The translations under genes and the position numbers were made by a program. DNA of 64,000 nt, taken from contig NZ_BCWI01000001.1 of assembly GCF_001592125.1 (NCBI RefSeq), positions 676,339 through 740,338 on the forward strand, given 5' to 3'. The notes beneath the pieces were generated by a model. It was not told the DNA's origin and searched no databases. It saw nothing but the letters and a program-made list of their open reading frames with translations. This document shows, piece by piece, positions 55,418 through 63,965 of this stretch (positions within the stretch are counted from its first letter, which is position 1; every line of letters begins with the position of its first letter). The DNA is from Microbacterium hominis NBRC 15708 (GTDB taxonomy: Bacteria > Actinomycetota > Actinomycetes > Actinomycetales > Microbacteriaceae).

Positions 55418-56451
55418 GAGGTCGGTCCCACTTCGTCGTTCTCGTCGGTCTCGCGGCGGAGGCGATCGGCCACGCCGAGCCTGCCGAGGTCGATGTCACC
55501 GAGGCCGAGCTGGCCGAGGTCGACGTCCGGGGCGTTGATCGCGATCGGTCTCGTCGTAGGGGCCGGCTCGGCGGCGTCGGCCGCGGGCCGCTGCACGGGC
55601 GGGGTGCGCTCGGCGGGGACGGATGCCGCGGCATCCACCGTCGGCGGGGCGGGAACGGGCTCGACGGGCGCCTGCGCGATCTCGCGCTGCAGCTCGAGCA
55701 CGGCGCTGAACGCCGCGGTCGCGGCGGCACCCTTCTCCGCCTGCGGGGTGAGCGACGGCAGCGACGACGTGTCGCCGTAGCCGCCGTGACGGTCGTCGCG
55801 CATCATCACGCCGCCGCGCAGCTCGATGACGCGCCGCTTCATCTGATCGACGAAGCCCGCTTCGTGGGTCGCCATCACCACCGTGGTGCCGCCGGCGTTG
55901 ATGCGTGCGAGCAACTGCATGATCCCGATGGAGGTCGCGGGATCCAGGTTGCCGGTGGGCTCGTCGGCCAGGAGGATCTGCGGGCGGTTCACGATCGCCC
56001 GCGCGATCGCGACGCGCTGCTGCTCACCGCCGGAGAGCTCGTGCGGCAGTCGCTTCTCCTTGCCGTCGAGGCCCACGAGGGCGAGCGCCTCGGGCACCGC
56101 CTGCTGGATGAACCCTCGCGACGATCCGATGACCTGCAGCGTGAAGGCGACGTTCTGGAAGACGGTCTTGTTGGGCAGCAGCCGGAAGTCCTGGAAGACC
56201 GAGCCGATGTGTCGGCGGAAATAGGGGACCTTGCGCGTGGACAGCGTCTTCAGGTCGCGACCGAGCACGACGACGCGGCCCTCGCTCGGGCCGTCTTCCC
56301 GCAGGATCAGACGCAGACAGGACGACTTCCCCGAGCCGGACGCGCCCACGAGGAAGACGAACTCCCCGCGCTGCACCTCGAAGTCGACGTCGCTCAGCGC
56401 CGGCTTGCTGGTCCCTCGGTATTTCTTGGTGACGTGCTCGAACCGGATCAT
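55414..56451 (-). CDS. ftsE: cell-division ABC ATPase FtsE with long C-terminal extension
   Basis: 345 residues; the usual FtsE is about 225. Residues 1-225 hold Walker A GASGSGKSS, Q-loop VFQDFRLL, signature LSGGEQQR, Walker B LLADEPTGNLDP and the switch His in THEAG. The extension is Pro/Ala-rich with a near-repeat VDLGQLGLGDIDLGRLGV at about 316-333 and an acidic end. The extension may bind division partners; that is inference. Confidence 0.95.
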   Translation of the reverse strand: MIRFEHVTKKYRGTSKPALSDVDFEVQRGEFVFLVGASGSGKSSCLRLILREDGPSEGRVVVLGRDLKTLSTRKVPYFRRHIGSVFQDFRLLPNKTVFQNVAFTLQVIGSSRGFIQQAVPEALALVGLDGKEKRLPHELSGGEQQRVAIARAIVNRPQILLADEPTGNLDPATSIGIMQLLARINAGGTTVVMATHEAGFVDQMKRRVIELRGGVMMRDDRHGGYGDTSSLPSLTPQAEKGAAATAAFSAVLELQREIAQAPVEPVPAPPTVDAAASVPAERTPPVQRPAADAAEPAPTTRPIAINAPDVDLGQLGLGDIDLGRLGVADRLRRETDENDEVGPTS

Positions 56452-56541
56452 GACTCGACGAGCCTACGTCGACCCCCGTCGGATGCCGGGTGCGACACTC
56501 GCCGCGTGTCGACTGCACGCCGCGGGTGATCGCGAAGCTGA

Positions 56542-57654
56542 TCAGTCGTCGGCGTCCTTGCGCTTGCGCCACCGGATGCCGGCGGCGATGAGACCGTCGA
56601 GGTCGCCGTCGAAGACGACGGCGGGGTTTCCGACCTCGTAGCCGGTGCGGAGGTCCTTGACGAGCTGCTGACCGTAGAGGAAGTAGGAGCGCATCTGGTC
56701 GCCCCAGCTCGCCGTGATCGTGCCGGCGAGCTCCTTCTTCTTGGCCGCCTCCTCCTCGCGCTTGAGGAGGAGCAGACGGGTCTGGAGCACCCGCATGGCG
56801 GCCGCACGGTTCTGGATCTGGCTCTTCTCGTTCTGCATCGAGACGACGAGGCCGGTCGGAAGGTGGGTGATGCGCACGGCCGAGTCGGTGGTGTTGACGG
56901 ACTGTCCGCCGGGGCCGGACGAGCGGAACACGTCGACGCGGATGTCGTTCTCGGGCACCTCGACCTCGACGGCCTCTTCGAGCGCGGGGATGACCTCGAC
57001 CGCGGCGAAGGACGTCTGGCGCTTGTCGGCGCCGCCGAACGGGCTGATACGGGCGAGACGGTGCGTTCCGGCCTCGACCGAGAGGGTGCCGTACGCGTAG
57101 GGCGCGTCGACCTCGAAGGTCGCCGACTTGATGCCCGCGCCCTCGGCGTAGGAGGTGTCCATCACCTTCACGGAGTACTTGTGCCGCTCGGCCCAGCGCA
57201 GATACATGCGCAGCAGCATCTCGGCGAAGTCCGTGGCGTCGTCGCCGCCCGCGCCCGAGCGGATCGTCACGACGGCGGGACGGTCGTCGTACTCGCCGTC
57301 CAGGAGCGTCTGCACCTCGAGCTGGCCGATGACGTCCTGGAGCGCGGCGATCTCGCGGCGTGCCTCTTCGGCGGTGTCCTCGTCGTCCATCTCGTGGGCG
57401 AGCTCGACCAGCACGTCGAGGTCGTCGAGGCGCTGCTCGACATCGGCGACGCGCTTGAGGTCGGCCTGGCGGTGGCTGAGCGCACTGGTGACCTTCTGCG
57501 CCTTCTCGACGTCGTCCCAGAGGTCGGGGGCGCCGGCTTCCTCCGACAGTCGCGCGATCTCCGCGCGCAGCCCCTCGACGTCGACCACCGCCTGGATGTC
57601 GGAGAAGGTGGAACGCAGCGCCTGGATGTCGGCGGAAGGATCGAAATCAAGCAT
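56542..57654 (-). CDS. prfB: peptide chain release factor 2
   Basis: 370 residues. GGQ in [16 protein letters not shown] and the RF2-type stop-codon element SPF in [11 protein letters not shown]. Releases at UGA and UAA. The frame is continuous, so the programmed +1 frameshift with early UGA known from many bacteria is absent. Divergent from an MFS gene with a very short shared promoter region. Confidence 0.96.
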   Translation of the reverse strand: MLDFDPSADIQALRSTFSDIQAVVDVEGLRAEIARLSEEAGAPDLWDDVEKAQKVTSALSHRQADLKRVADVEQRLDDLDVLVELAHEMDDEDTAEEARREIAALQDVIGQLEVQTLLDGEYDDRPAVVTIRSGAGGDDATDFAEMLLRMYLRWAERHKYSVKVMDTSYAEGAGIKSATFEVDAPYAYGTLSVEAGTHRLARISPFGGADKRQTSFAAVEVIPALEEAVEVEVPENDIRVDVFRSSGPGGQSVNTTDSAVRITHLPTGLVVSMQNEKSQIQNRAAAMRVLQTRLLLLKREEEAAKKKELAGTITASWGDQMRSYFLYGQQLVKDLRTGYEVGNPAVVFDGDLDGLIAAGIRWRKRKDADD

Positions 57655-57679
57655 GACACTCCAGACTAACGTGGATCGG
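57655..57679. promoter_or_regulatory. overlapping divergent promoters of prfB and an MFS gene
   Basis: Only 25 bases separate the starts. TAACGT (57667-57672, plus) lies 7 bases before GTG 57680, and TAGTCT (minus) lies 8 bases before the prfB ATG. The two -10 boxes nearly coincide, so the promoters probably exclude each other. Confidence 0.5.
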
Positions 57680-58975
57680 GTGAGCTCCCGCATGCCCGAC
57701 CCCGCGTCCGCGCCCGGCATGGGGCCGATGCTCTGGCGTCTCGCCCCGATGATCTACGGTCCGACCGTGCTCTTCGCGCTCGGCGAGGGCGCGGTGGTGC
57801 CGCTGTTCCCGGTGATCGCGGCGCAGCTCGGCGCCGACGTGCCGACGGCCGCACTCGTGGCATCCGCTCTCGTCGTCGGCCAGCTGTGCGGCAACATCCC
57901 GGCCGGCTGGGCGGTGGGCCGCATCGGCGAGCGGCTGACGATGATCATCGGCGGCGTGCTCGCGATCGGCGGCGTGACGGGGATGCTGTTCGCCCCGAGC
58001 CTGCCGGTGCTGGCCGCCGCCGTGTTCCTCATCGGCTTCTGCGCGGCCGCGTTCGGCCTCGCGCGCCATTCGTTCATGACGACGCGGGTGCCCCTGGCGT
58101 ACCGCGCTCGGGCGTTGTCGCTGCTGGGAGGCACGTTCCGGCTCGGCATGTTCGTGGGGCCCTTCATCGCCGCCGCGCTCATCGCGATCTTCCAGGACGA
58201 GCACTCGACGGTGTGGTTCTTCGGCGCGTGCCTCGTCGCCACGATCGCTCTGCTCGTCTTCGGGCCCGACCCCGAGGATGCCGCGCCGCTGCCCCGGACG
58301 ACCACCACCGGCGACTCGCGGCTCGCGGAGGACACCGGCGAGCCCGTGACCGGATCGATCCCCGTCCCCGAGCGTGTCGGGGTGTTCCGCACGATGTGGC
58401 GCTATCGGGGCGTGCTGTCGCGGCTGGGGCTGGCGGCCGCGTCGCTGTCGGCGGTGCGCTCGGCGCGTCAGGTGGTGCTGCCGCTGTGGGGCGTGTCGAT
58501 CGGGCTCGACGCCCAGACGATCGCGCTCGTGGTCGGCATCTCGGGAGCGATCGACTTCGCGCTCTTCTACGCGAGCGGGCAGGTGATGGACCGCTTCGGC
58601 CGACTGTGGGCGGCGCTTCCCGCGATGGTGCTGATGGGCTCGGGCTTCCTCGCTCTGGCCTTCACGCACGACCTGTCGCAGGCGGCGATGTGGTTCGCAT
58701 TGTTCGCCGCGGTGCTCGGCGTGGGCAACGGATTGTCGAGCGGCATCCTGCTGACCCTCGGCGCCGACGTCGCCCCGCAGGACGATCCGGCGGCGTTCCT
58801 CGGGTCGTGGCGCACCCTCACGGATGCCGGCGGTGCGATCGCCCCGCTGCTCGTGTCGGCCGTGGCGGCGGCGGTGTCGCTGTCGGTGGCCACCGGCGTG
58901 ATCGGTGTGATCGGGCTGGCGGGCGCGGCGGGCTTCATCCGCTGGGTGCCGCGGTTCGTCCCGCGCGAACGGTGA
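57680..58975 (+). CDS. MFS transporter
   Basis: 431 residues, 12 TM. Motif A-like [14 protein letters not shown] after TM2 and its second-half counterpart [14 protein letters not shown] cytoplasmic loop of about 45 residues rich in Thr/Asp separates the halves. GTG 57680 is preferred over GTG 57671 because of the -10 spacing. Substrate unknown. Confidence 0.87.
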   Translation: MSSRMPDPASAPGMGPMLWRLAPMIYGPTVLFALGEGAVVPLFPVIAAQLGADVPTAALVASALVVGQLCGNIPAGWAVGRIGERLTMIIGGVLAIGGVTGMLFAPSLPVLAAAVFLIGFCAAAFGLARHSFMTTRVPLAYRARALSLLGGTFRLGMFVGPFIAAALIAIFQDEHSTVWFFGACLVATIALLVFGPDPEDAAPLPRTTTTGDSRLAEDTGEPVTGSIPVPERVGVFRTMWRYRGVLSRLGLAAASLSAVRSARQVVLPLWGVSIGLDAQTIALVVGISGAIDFALFYASGQVMDRFGRLWAALPAMVLMGSGFLALAFTHDLSQAAMWFALFAAVLGVGNGLSSGILLTLGADVAPQDDPAAFLGSWRTLTDAGGAIAPLLVSAVAAAVSLSVATGVIGVIGLAGAAGFIRWVPRFVPRER

Positions 58976-59010
58976 GTGCGCCCCGCGGCGGCCTGCGGCA
59001 GGATGACGGC

Positions 59011-59682
59011 ATGAGCGCCTACGTCCGCCCGTCGATCGAGCCGCAGGTGTTCGTCGACGCGGACGGCGAGGTCATCGACTACGGCCGGCGGTGGGAGGAT
59101 TCACCTCCGGACGAGACGTACTCGGTCACCGCGCACCCCGAGCGGTACGCGCCGCTGCACGCGGTCGCAGCGGCACTCATCGAGCATCTGCGCGACACGT
59201 ACGACGTCGAGATCGAGGAGGGCGACGGGGTCGTCGCAGACCTCCTGGCTCCCCCGAGCTGGGAGGTGCCGCGCGCCGTGCGCGTACGCCCGCGGGATCC
59301 GGCCTGCGCTCCGCTGACGTTCGTCTTCACCGCCTTCCCCGGGCTGTTGCTCCACGCGGGTGTGCTGCACGACTTCCCCTTCCCTCAGTGCGGGTGCGAC
59401 GCCTGCGACACGACCTGGCAGAGCGAGGCCGACGACCTGGAAGAGCACGTCTTCGCCGTCGTCTCCGGCGACTACGGCGAAAGCGTCGATCACCTGAGCG
59501 GCGAACCGACGGCGTGGTACCGACTGCGATACCCGACCGGGTCGTCCGGGGGCTCTTCGAGCGCGATCACCCTCCCTCCGGACCGTCTCGCCGCGGCGGA
59601 GCGCGTTCTCGATGAGCTGCCGCCAGGATGGGCCGCATGGCCGCGCCGCCGGCCCGCCGCGGAGGGCGCCTCCGCTATCTGA
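59011..59682 (+). CDS. DUF6226-like protein
   Basis: 223 residues, cytosolic. VDADGEVIDYGRRW, HPERYAPLHAVAAALIEHL and the cysteine-rich FPQCGCDACDTTW (three Cys, possible metal site) are notable. I associate it with DUF6226 from memory. Its 3' end overlaps the convergent tad-locus gene by 8 bases. Confidence 0.72.
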   Translation: MSAYVRPSIEPQVFVDADGEVIDYGRRWEDSPPDETYSVTAHPERYAPLHAVAAALIEHLRDTYDVEIEEGDGVVADLLAPPSWEVPRAVRVRPRDPACAPLTFVFTAFPGLLLHAGVLHDFPFPQCGCDACDTTWQSEADDLEEHVFAVVSGDYGESVDHLSGEPTAWYRLRYPTGSSGGSSSAITLPPDRLAAAERVLDELPPGWAAWPRRRPAAEGASAI

Positions 59683-60100
59683 GAGCCCTGCGGCTCGTCG
59701 CGGTGGCCTGCAGCGGCCATCCGTCCGGCACGAACAGCGTGAGCACCGGTGGATGCCAGGTGGTGGCCACGGTGACCCGGGCCGAGACGCCGTCCGGTGC
59801 GGATGCCGCGACCAGCTCCGCCGTCCCCACGGCGGCGAGCAGGTCGGCGGCCTGCGCGTACACGCCGGCGTCGGTCAGGCGCGCGGCGGGCACGCCCCCG
59901 TCGGTCGACAGCGTGAAGCCGTCGGCACCGGCGAGAGCGGCCGCGTCGGCCGCGGCATCCAGGCGCTTCTGGGCGAGGTAGAGGCTGCTCGCGTCGACGC
60001 AGACGAGCACGAGGACGATCGCGATCACGGCGTAGCCGAGCGCGAGCACCAGGACGCTGCCGCCCTCGTCGTCGCGGCAGGCCGCAGCGAGCGCTCTCAC
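59675..60100 (-). CDS. Rv3654c-type TadE-like protein
   Basis: 141 residues. An N-terminal pseudopilin-like segment (GGSVLVLALGYAVIAIVLVLVCV; Gly/Ser then about 20 hydrophobic residues) is followed by a short soluble domain starting YLAQKRLDAAADAAALAGAD, as in TadG/Rv3654c proteins. GTG 60100 overlaps the previous stop. Last gene of the tad locus. Confidence 0.82.
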   Translation of the reverse strand: MRALAAACRDDEGGSVLVLALGYAVIAIVLVLVCVDASSLYLAQKRLDAAADAAALAGADGFTLSTDGGVPAARLTDAGVYAQAADLLAAVGTAELVAASAPDGVSARVTVATTWHPPVLTLFVPDGWPLQATATSRRALR

Positions 60101-60579
60101 GGTTGCGCCCCATAACGCGAGACCTTCTGGACCCCCGTCGCCGTGACCGGCACGCGGGACACCTGGTCGAGACCGAACACGGGCGGCACGAGTGGGAGCG
60201 CCACCTCCGTGGCGACGGTCACCGACACCACCGCCCCCGCCGCCGGGCACGGACCGGGCGTCGAGCACCGCACCTGCACGTCGATGCGCGACGGATCGAT
60301 GCCGTACTCGGCGGCGATCGCCTCCCGCACGCGCTGGGCACGAAGCTCGGCGGTCGCGGCACCGGGCGCCGATGCGATCGTGCGTGCGAGCTGCCGGGAC
60401 GCGGTCTCGACGCCGAGCGCCTGCGACTGGATGGTTCCGAGGGCGACGATGAGGTAGACGAGGGGAACGAGCAGGATGAGCCCGACCGTGATGAACTCCA
60501 GGGATGCCGAGCCGCCCTCGTCGGTCAGCACACGCCGGCTGCGGCGCGCGGGATCAGTCGAAGCTCTCGCGCGGGGCAC
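60097..60579 (-). CDS. TadE-family minor pilin (second copy)
   Basis: 160 residues. DEGGSASLEFITVGLILLVPL marks the TadE N-terminal processing and membrane segment; two cysteines (RCSTPGPC) lie in the soluble part. The start may be GTG 60579 or the later GTG just before LTDEGGS, since the longer form overlaps the upstream gene by 26 bases. Confidence 0.82.
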   Translation of the reverse strand: MPRARASTDPARRSRRVLTDEGGSASLEFITVGLILLVPLVYLIVALGTIQSQALGVETASRQLARTIASAPGAATAELRAQRVREAIAAEYGIDPSRIDVQVRCSTPGPCPAAGAVVSVTVATEVALPLVPPVFGLDQVSRVPVTATGVQKVSRYGAQP

Positions 60580-60943
60580 GAGCCGTCACCTCCCATCCCG
60601 CGGGAACGCCGAGGAAGCCGACCAGCGGCAGTGTCGCGACGACGCGCACCTCGATCTCCGGGCCGCGCGCGGATTCCGTGTCGGCGGCGGTGACCTCCGC
60701 GCCGATGCCGGCGCCGACGGCGGTCTCGATCAGCTGCGCGGTGCGGGTCGCGCCGGCCGCGGCATCCGTGTCGGCGAGCGCACCGAAGTAGGCGCCCTCC
60801 ACCGCGGCGTCGTGGACGACGTTGCGGACGTAGACGGCGAGCGCGAGCTGCAGCACACCGAGGGTGAGGAGCGTCAGGAGCGTTCCGACGAGAACGAACT
60901 CCACGGTGCTGGAGCCGCGTTCGTCATCGCGCAACGCGTGCAT
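60554..60943 (-). CDS. TadE-family minor pilin (first copy)
   Basis: 129 residues. DERGSSTVEFVLVGTLLTLL is the TadE pilin-like start with the conserved Glu, followed by a small soluble domain without cysteine. Twelve bases after the DUF4244 gene. Confidence 0.85.
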   Translation of the reverse strand: MHALRDDERGSSTVEFVLVGTLLTLLTLGVLQLALAVYVRNVVHDAAVEGAYFGALADTDAAAGATRTAQLIETAVGAGIGAEVTAADTESARGPEIEVRVVATLPLVGFLGVPAGWEVTARAPRESFD

Positions 60944-60955
60944 CGCGCGCTCCGA

Positions 60956-61135
60956 TCAGAATCCGGAGACGCGGCTGAGCGCCTGCTCGAACAGGTCGGC
61001 CAGCGCGGGCCCGGCGAGCGTCCAGATCGCGACCACCAAGCCGGCGGTCATCAGCGTGACCAGCACCCAGCCGGGAACGTCTCCCGTCTCGTCCTCGGCG
61101 AGATCGCGGACAGAGGATCGCTGTGAACCGGCCAT
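60956..61135 (-). CDS. DUF4244/Flp-like 59-residue pilin
   Basis: 59 residues. An acidic-plus-Gly start (DLAEDETGDVPGW) precedes a hydrophobic helix VLVTLMTAGLVVAIWTLAG and a C-terminal amphipathic stretch. In the Rv3656c position between TadC and TadE, where the small pilin lies in this locus type. Too short for most gene finders. Confidence 0.75.
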   Translation of the reverse strand: MAGSQRSSVRDLAEDETGDVPGWVLVTLMTAGLVVAIWTLAGPALADLFEQALSRVSGF

Positions 61136-61198
61136 GCCTCGAGTGTCGCGAGATACGCGCGTCGGCGCGGGAATTATCCACAGCTCCCCTGCACGCGA

Positions 61199-62125
61199 TC
61201 AGCCGACGCCGAGGCGCAGCATCACGATGCCCGGGAAGATCGCGAACAGCACCGACAGCGGCAGGATCAGGAACACGAGCGGCAGGAGCATGAGGATCTC
61301 CTTGCGGCCGGCGATCTCCAGCAGCCCCCGTTTGGCGTCCTCTCGCGCGTCGACGGCCTGCTCCTGGAGGACGTGCGCGAGTGGGGCCCCGCGGTCCATC
61401 GCGGCGACCAGGTGCTCGACCGCGCGCGAGAGCGCGGGCACGTCGAGTCCTTTCGACACCGCCAGCAGCGCGTCGGGCAGGCTCGACCCGGTGCCGCTGG
61501 CAAGCACCGCCCCGCGCAGTTCGGCCGTGAGCACGCCCGACCCCACCTCGCCGACGCGCCGCAGGGCATCGCGCAGACCCTCACCGGCGGCCAGACACAG
61601 GGCCAGGAACTCCAGCACCGTCGGCAGTTCCTCCTCGACACGCGTGATCCGCGCTCGCGCCGCCCGGCTGAGGCGGTTGTCGCATCCGACGATGCCCGCG
61701 GCGGCCAGCAGCGGCGGCACCAGGGCGAGAGCCGGTGCGCCGCGTCCCACGACCGACAGCATCACCACGACGACGGCGCCGATCGCGAGGCCACCGACGG
61801 CCCAACCGAGCTGAGTCGCACGGAAGGCGACGACGTCCTGCGCCCATCCAGCCTGTCGCAGGCGGCGGGCGACGGTGCCTGCTCCGCCCACGCCCACCCA
61901 GGTCGAGGCGAGGCGGTCGCGGGTGAGCCGCCAGGGAGAGGTGACGGTGGTGGAGGGAAGCGGCGTGAGACCCCGCGGATCGGCGATGTCGCGGAGATAG
62001 GGCGCGACACGCCTCGTCAACGACGGGGCCGCCCACCGGGGCATCCGCCCGAGCGCCAGCAGCAGCCCCGTGCCGAGCGCGGCGCCGAGGATCACCGCGG
62101 ATGCCGCGAGGCTGACGACGTTCAT
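61199..62125 (-). CDS. tadC: TadC-like type II secretion F-domain protein
   Basis: 308 residues. TM at about 5-25, two in the middle and two at the C-terminus around the GspF core EFLALCLAAGEGLRDALRRV. Platform membrane protein of the tad/type II secretion-like apparatus. ATG 62125 overlaps the TadB stop (ATGA). Confidence 0.88.
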   Translation of the reverse strand: MNVVSLAASAVILGAALGTGLLLALGRMPRWAAPSLTRRVAPYLRDIADPRGLTPLPSTTVTSPWRLTRDRLASTWVGVGGAGTVARRLRQAGWAQDVVAFRATQLGWAVGGLAIGAVVVVMLSVVGRGAPALALVPPLLAAAGIVGCDNRLSRAARARITRVEEELPTVLEFLALCLAAGEGLRDALRRVGEVGSGVLTAELRGAVLASGTGSSLPDALLAVSKGLDVPALSRAVEHLVAAMDRGAPLAHVLQEQAVDAREDAKRGLLEIAGRKEILMLLPLVFLILPLSVLFAIFPGIVMLRLGVG

Positions 62126-62979
62126 GCGAACCACCGCCGGGGCTCGGGCAGGCGCCCGATGCGGAGGGTGAGCCGGTACGCGCACACCGACACCACCGCA
62201 CCGCCGATGACGACCGCGACCCCCGCCGCACTGCCGTAGGCGGTTGCTCCCTCGGGCCGCAGGGCGAGCAGGCCGAGCACGATCCACGGCGCGACGACAC
62301 CGACGACGGCCGCGCCGCGCACCCACGACTGACGCGCCTCGACCTCGGCGCGGAGCGTCGCGTCGGCACGCACGGATGCCGAGAGTGCGCGCAGCACGCC
62401 GGTGAGCTCCGTGCCTCCCACTCGCCGTGCCATCCGCAGCGTCTCGATGATGCGATCGGCGACGGGATCGCCCAGTGCCGCTTTCAACCGCCGGGCGCTG
62501 GAATCGAAGTGTCCCGATGCCGCCATGTCGGCGCGGAACCGCTCGAACGCCGGTCGCAGCGGCGGAGGTCCGTTCACGGCGAGGGCGGACACGGCATCCG
62601 GCAGCGAGGTGCCGGCGCGCGCCGAGGAGATCAGCAGGTCGCAGACGTCCGACCAGAGCGCGCGACGTGAGCGCCGCAGTCGGCGCACCCGCGCCCGCAG
62701 CCAGGAGAACGGCGCCGCGCCGGCGGCGACTGCGGCGACGAGAGCCACGGCGCCCAGCCCCGTGACCACCCACGCGAGCGACGCGCCGACGGCGGCGAGG
62801 ACGGCGCCGATGAGCACGGGACGGCCCACCGAGGCGTGCGCGAAGCCCGCTTCCTGCAGCAGCCGGGCGATCGGCCCCTCGGAGCCGGCGCGCTCCGCGC
62901 GGGCGCTCAGCGGCCACAGCCAGGGCGACAGCGCGAGCAGCAGGCCCGCCGCCAGGAGCGCACCCCAGAAGATGGTCAC
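62122..62979 (-). CDS. tadB: TadB-like type II secretion F-domain protein
   Basis: 285 residues, four TM. GspF core LLISSARAGTSLPDAVSALA with a paired region at MARRVGGTELTGVLRAL. Overlaps the TadA end by four bases, so expression is coupled to the broken ATPase gene upstream. Confidence 0.87.
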   Translation of the reverse strand: MTIFWGALLAAGLLLALSPWLWPLSARAERAGSEGPIARLLQEAGFAHASVGRPVLIGAVLAAVGASLAWVVTGLGAVALVAAVAAGAAPFSWLRARVRRLRRSRRALWSDVCDLLISSARAGTSLPDAVSALAVNGPPPLRPAFERFRADMAASGHFDSSARRLKAALGDPVADRIIETLRMARRVGGTELTGVLRALSASVRADATLRAEVEARQSWVRGAAVVGVVAPWIVLGLLALRPEGATAYGSAAGVAVVIGGAVVSVCAYRLTLRIGRLPEPRRWFA

Positions 62980-63360
62980 GCGCGCGCCCCGCGGTAGAGC
63001 ACGTGCGTCTCCACCACCCCCGCCGAGACCGCTCCGGTCGTCTCGATGATCTCTTCGACGAACCGCTCGCCGTCGGGCGCCCGGCGACAGTGCACGACGA
63101 GGTCAACACCCGTCGCGATCGCGGGCTGGACGAACGCGGCATCGATGTTGCGCCCGGCCAGCAGGGGCAGCGTCGCCAGGCGTGCGAGGGCGTCGGCCGC
63201 CGAGTTGGCGTGGATCGTCGCGGCTCCGGGCACGCCCGTGTGCAGGGCGAGCAGGAGATCGAGGGCTTCGGCATCGCGGACCTCGCCGACGATGAGGCGA
63301 TCGGGGCGCATGCGCAGCGCCTCCTTGACCAGACGCCGCAGGCTCACGGAGCCGGTCTGG
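62976..63360 (-). pseudogene. tadA: TadA/CpaF ATPase, 5'-truncated
   Basis: Only the C-terminal about 128 residues remain, from SLRRLVKEALRMRPDRLIVGEVRDAEAL (split here at MRP) through the His-box GAATIHANSA to the end. Walker A and the whole N-terminal half are missing. Homology stops near GSVSL (about 63353). Upstream the frame stays open to 63521 but reads unrelated sequence that overlaps a decayed phosphatase fragment. A working pilus motor cannot come from this gene; the CpaE-like gene usually upstream is also absent. Confidence 0.82.
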
Positions 63361-63401
63361 TGCAAGTACTTTATTGCGGTGAGCACTATTCGCGCATTCT
63401 C

Positions 63402-63488
63402 GGTTGTGGTGTAACTGGCGGCACAGGGCGAACGGGAATCGCTCTCGTCATACCTCGCCCGATACGACGGTGTACCGGCCGACGCATC
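63402..63488 (+). pseudogene. decayed fragment of a tyrosine-phosphatase gene
   Basis: About 80% identical to 63794-63875 within the intact phosphatase gene. It reads CGVTGGTGRTGIALVI, then a one-base insertion disrupts the match to LARYDGVSADEA. Two extra residues sit inside the P-loop. It lies just past the tadA break on the opposite strand, 42 bases before the intact homologue. Confidence 0.7.
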
Positions 63489-63530
63489 TACGGGCCGCCC
63501 TGAAACGATCGTCAGTGGCACGATTGAGGG

Positions 63531-63965
63531 ATGGAAGCGTGGGCGGCTGAGCGAAGCGGCGTGGTGACGCTGCCGAGTGGTCGTCTCGTGCGTGGACGCG
63601 GACTAAGAGACGGTCCCGTCTTCGACGGCGATGAACCTGATTTCGGGCTCTACCTCACGTCGCGGGTGCACCGCGAGAGCTGGCCGTCGCAATGGATTGC
63701 ATGGCCCGACTTCCGCCTACCGAGAGCGCCGATGGATGCGATAGCCGCGCTCCGCGAAGCCTACGATCGGTCGCTGACTGAGAGGGTCGAGGTCGCTTGT
63801 GGCGGCGGGACAGGTCGAACGGGGACAGCTCTCGCGATCCTCGCTCGATATGACGGCGTATCGGCCGACGAGGCCGTGGCCTGGGTTCGCGCCGCCTATC
63901 GACGCGGCGCGGTTGAGACACCCTGGCAGCGCAGATTCGTCCGCCAGGTTCAGCTACCGCTCTGA
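63531..63965 (+). CDS. protein-tyrosine-phosphatase-like protein
   Basis: 144 residues. WPD loop in QWIAWPDFRLP with general acid Asp60, and P-loop C90-GGGTG-R96-TG, a complete CX5R active site. The core is short, so a small dual-specificity-like phosphatase is likely. Codon use has more A/T than neighbours. It sits at the edge of a rearrangement and may have arrived with foreign DNA. Substrate unknown. Confidence 0.8.
   Translation: MEAWAAERSGVVTLPSGRLVRGRGLRDGPVFDGDEPDFGLYLTSRVHRESWPSQWIAWPDFRLPRAPMDAIAALREAYDRSLTERVEVACGGGTGRTGTALAILARYDGVSADEAVAWVRAAYRRGAVETPWQRRFVRQVQLPL

Noticed and set aside
57580..57654. Programmed frameshift in prfB
   Set aside because: The reading frame is continuous from ATG 57654 and no early in-frame UGA is present.
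63003..63503. 166-codon plus-strand frame ending in a CGxxGGTGRTG motif
   Set aside because: Its first two thirds are antisense to tadA. Only the last part is a real remnant of a phosphatase gene and it is frameshifted.
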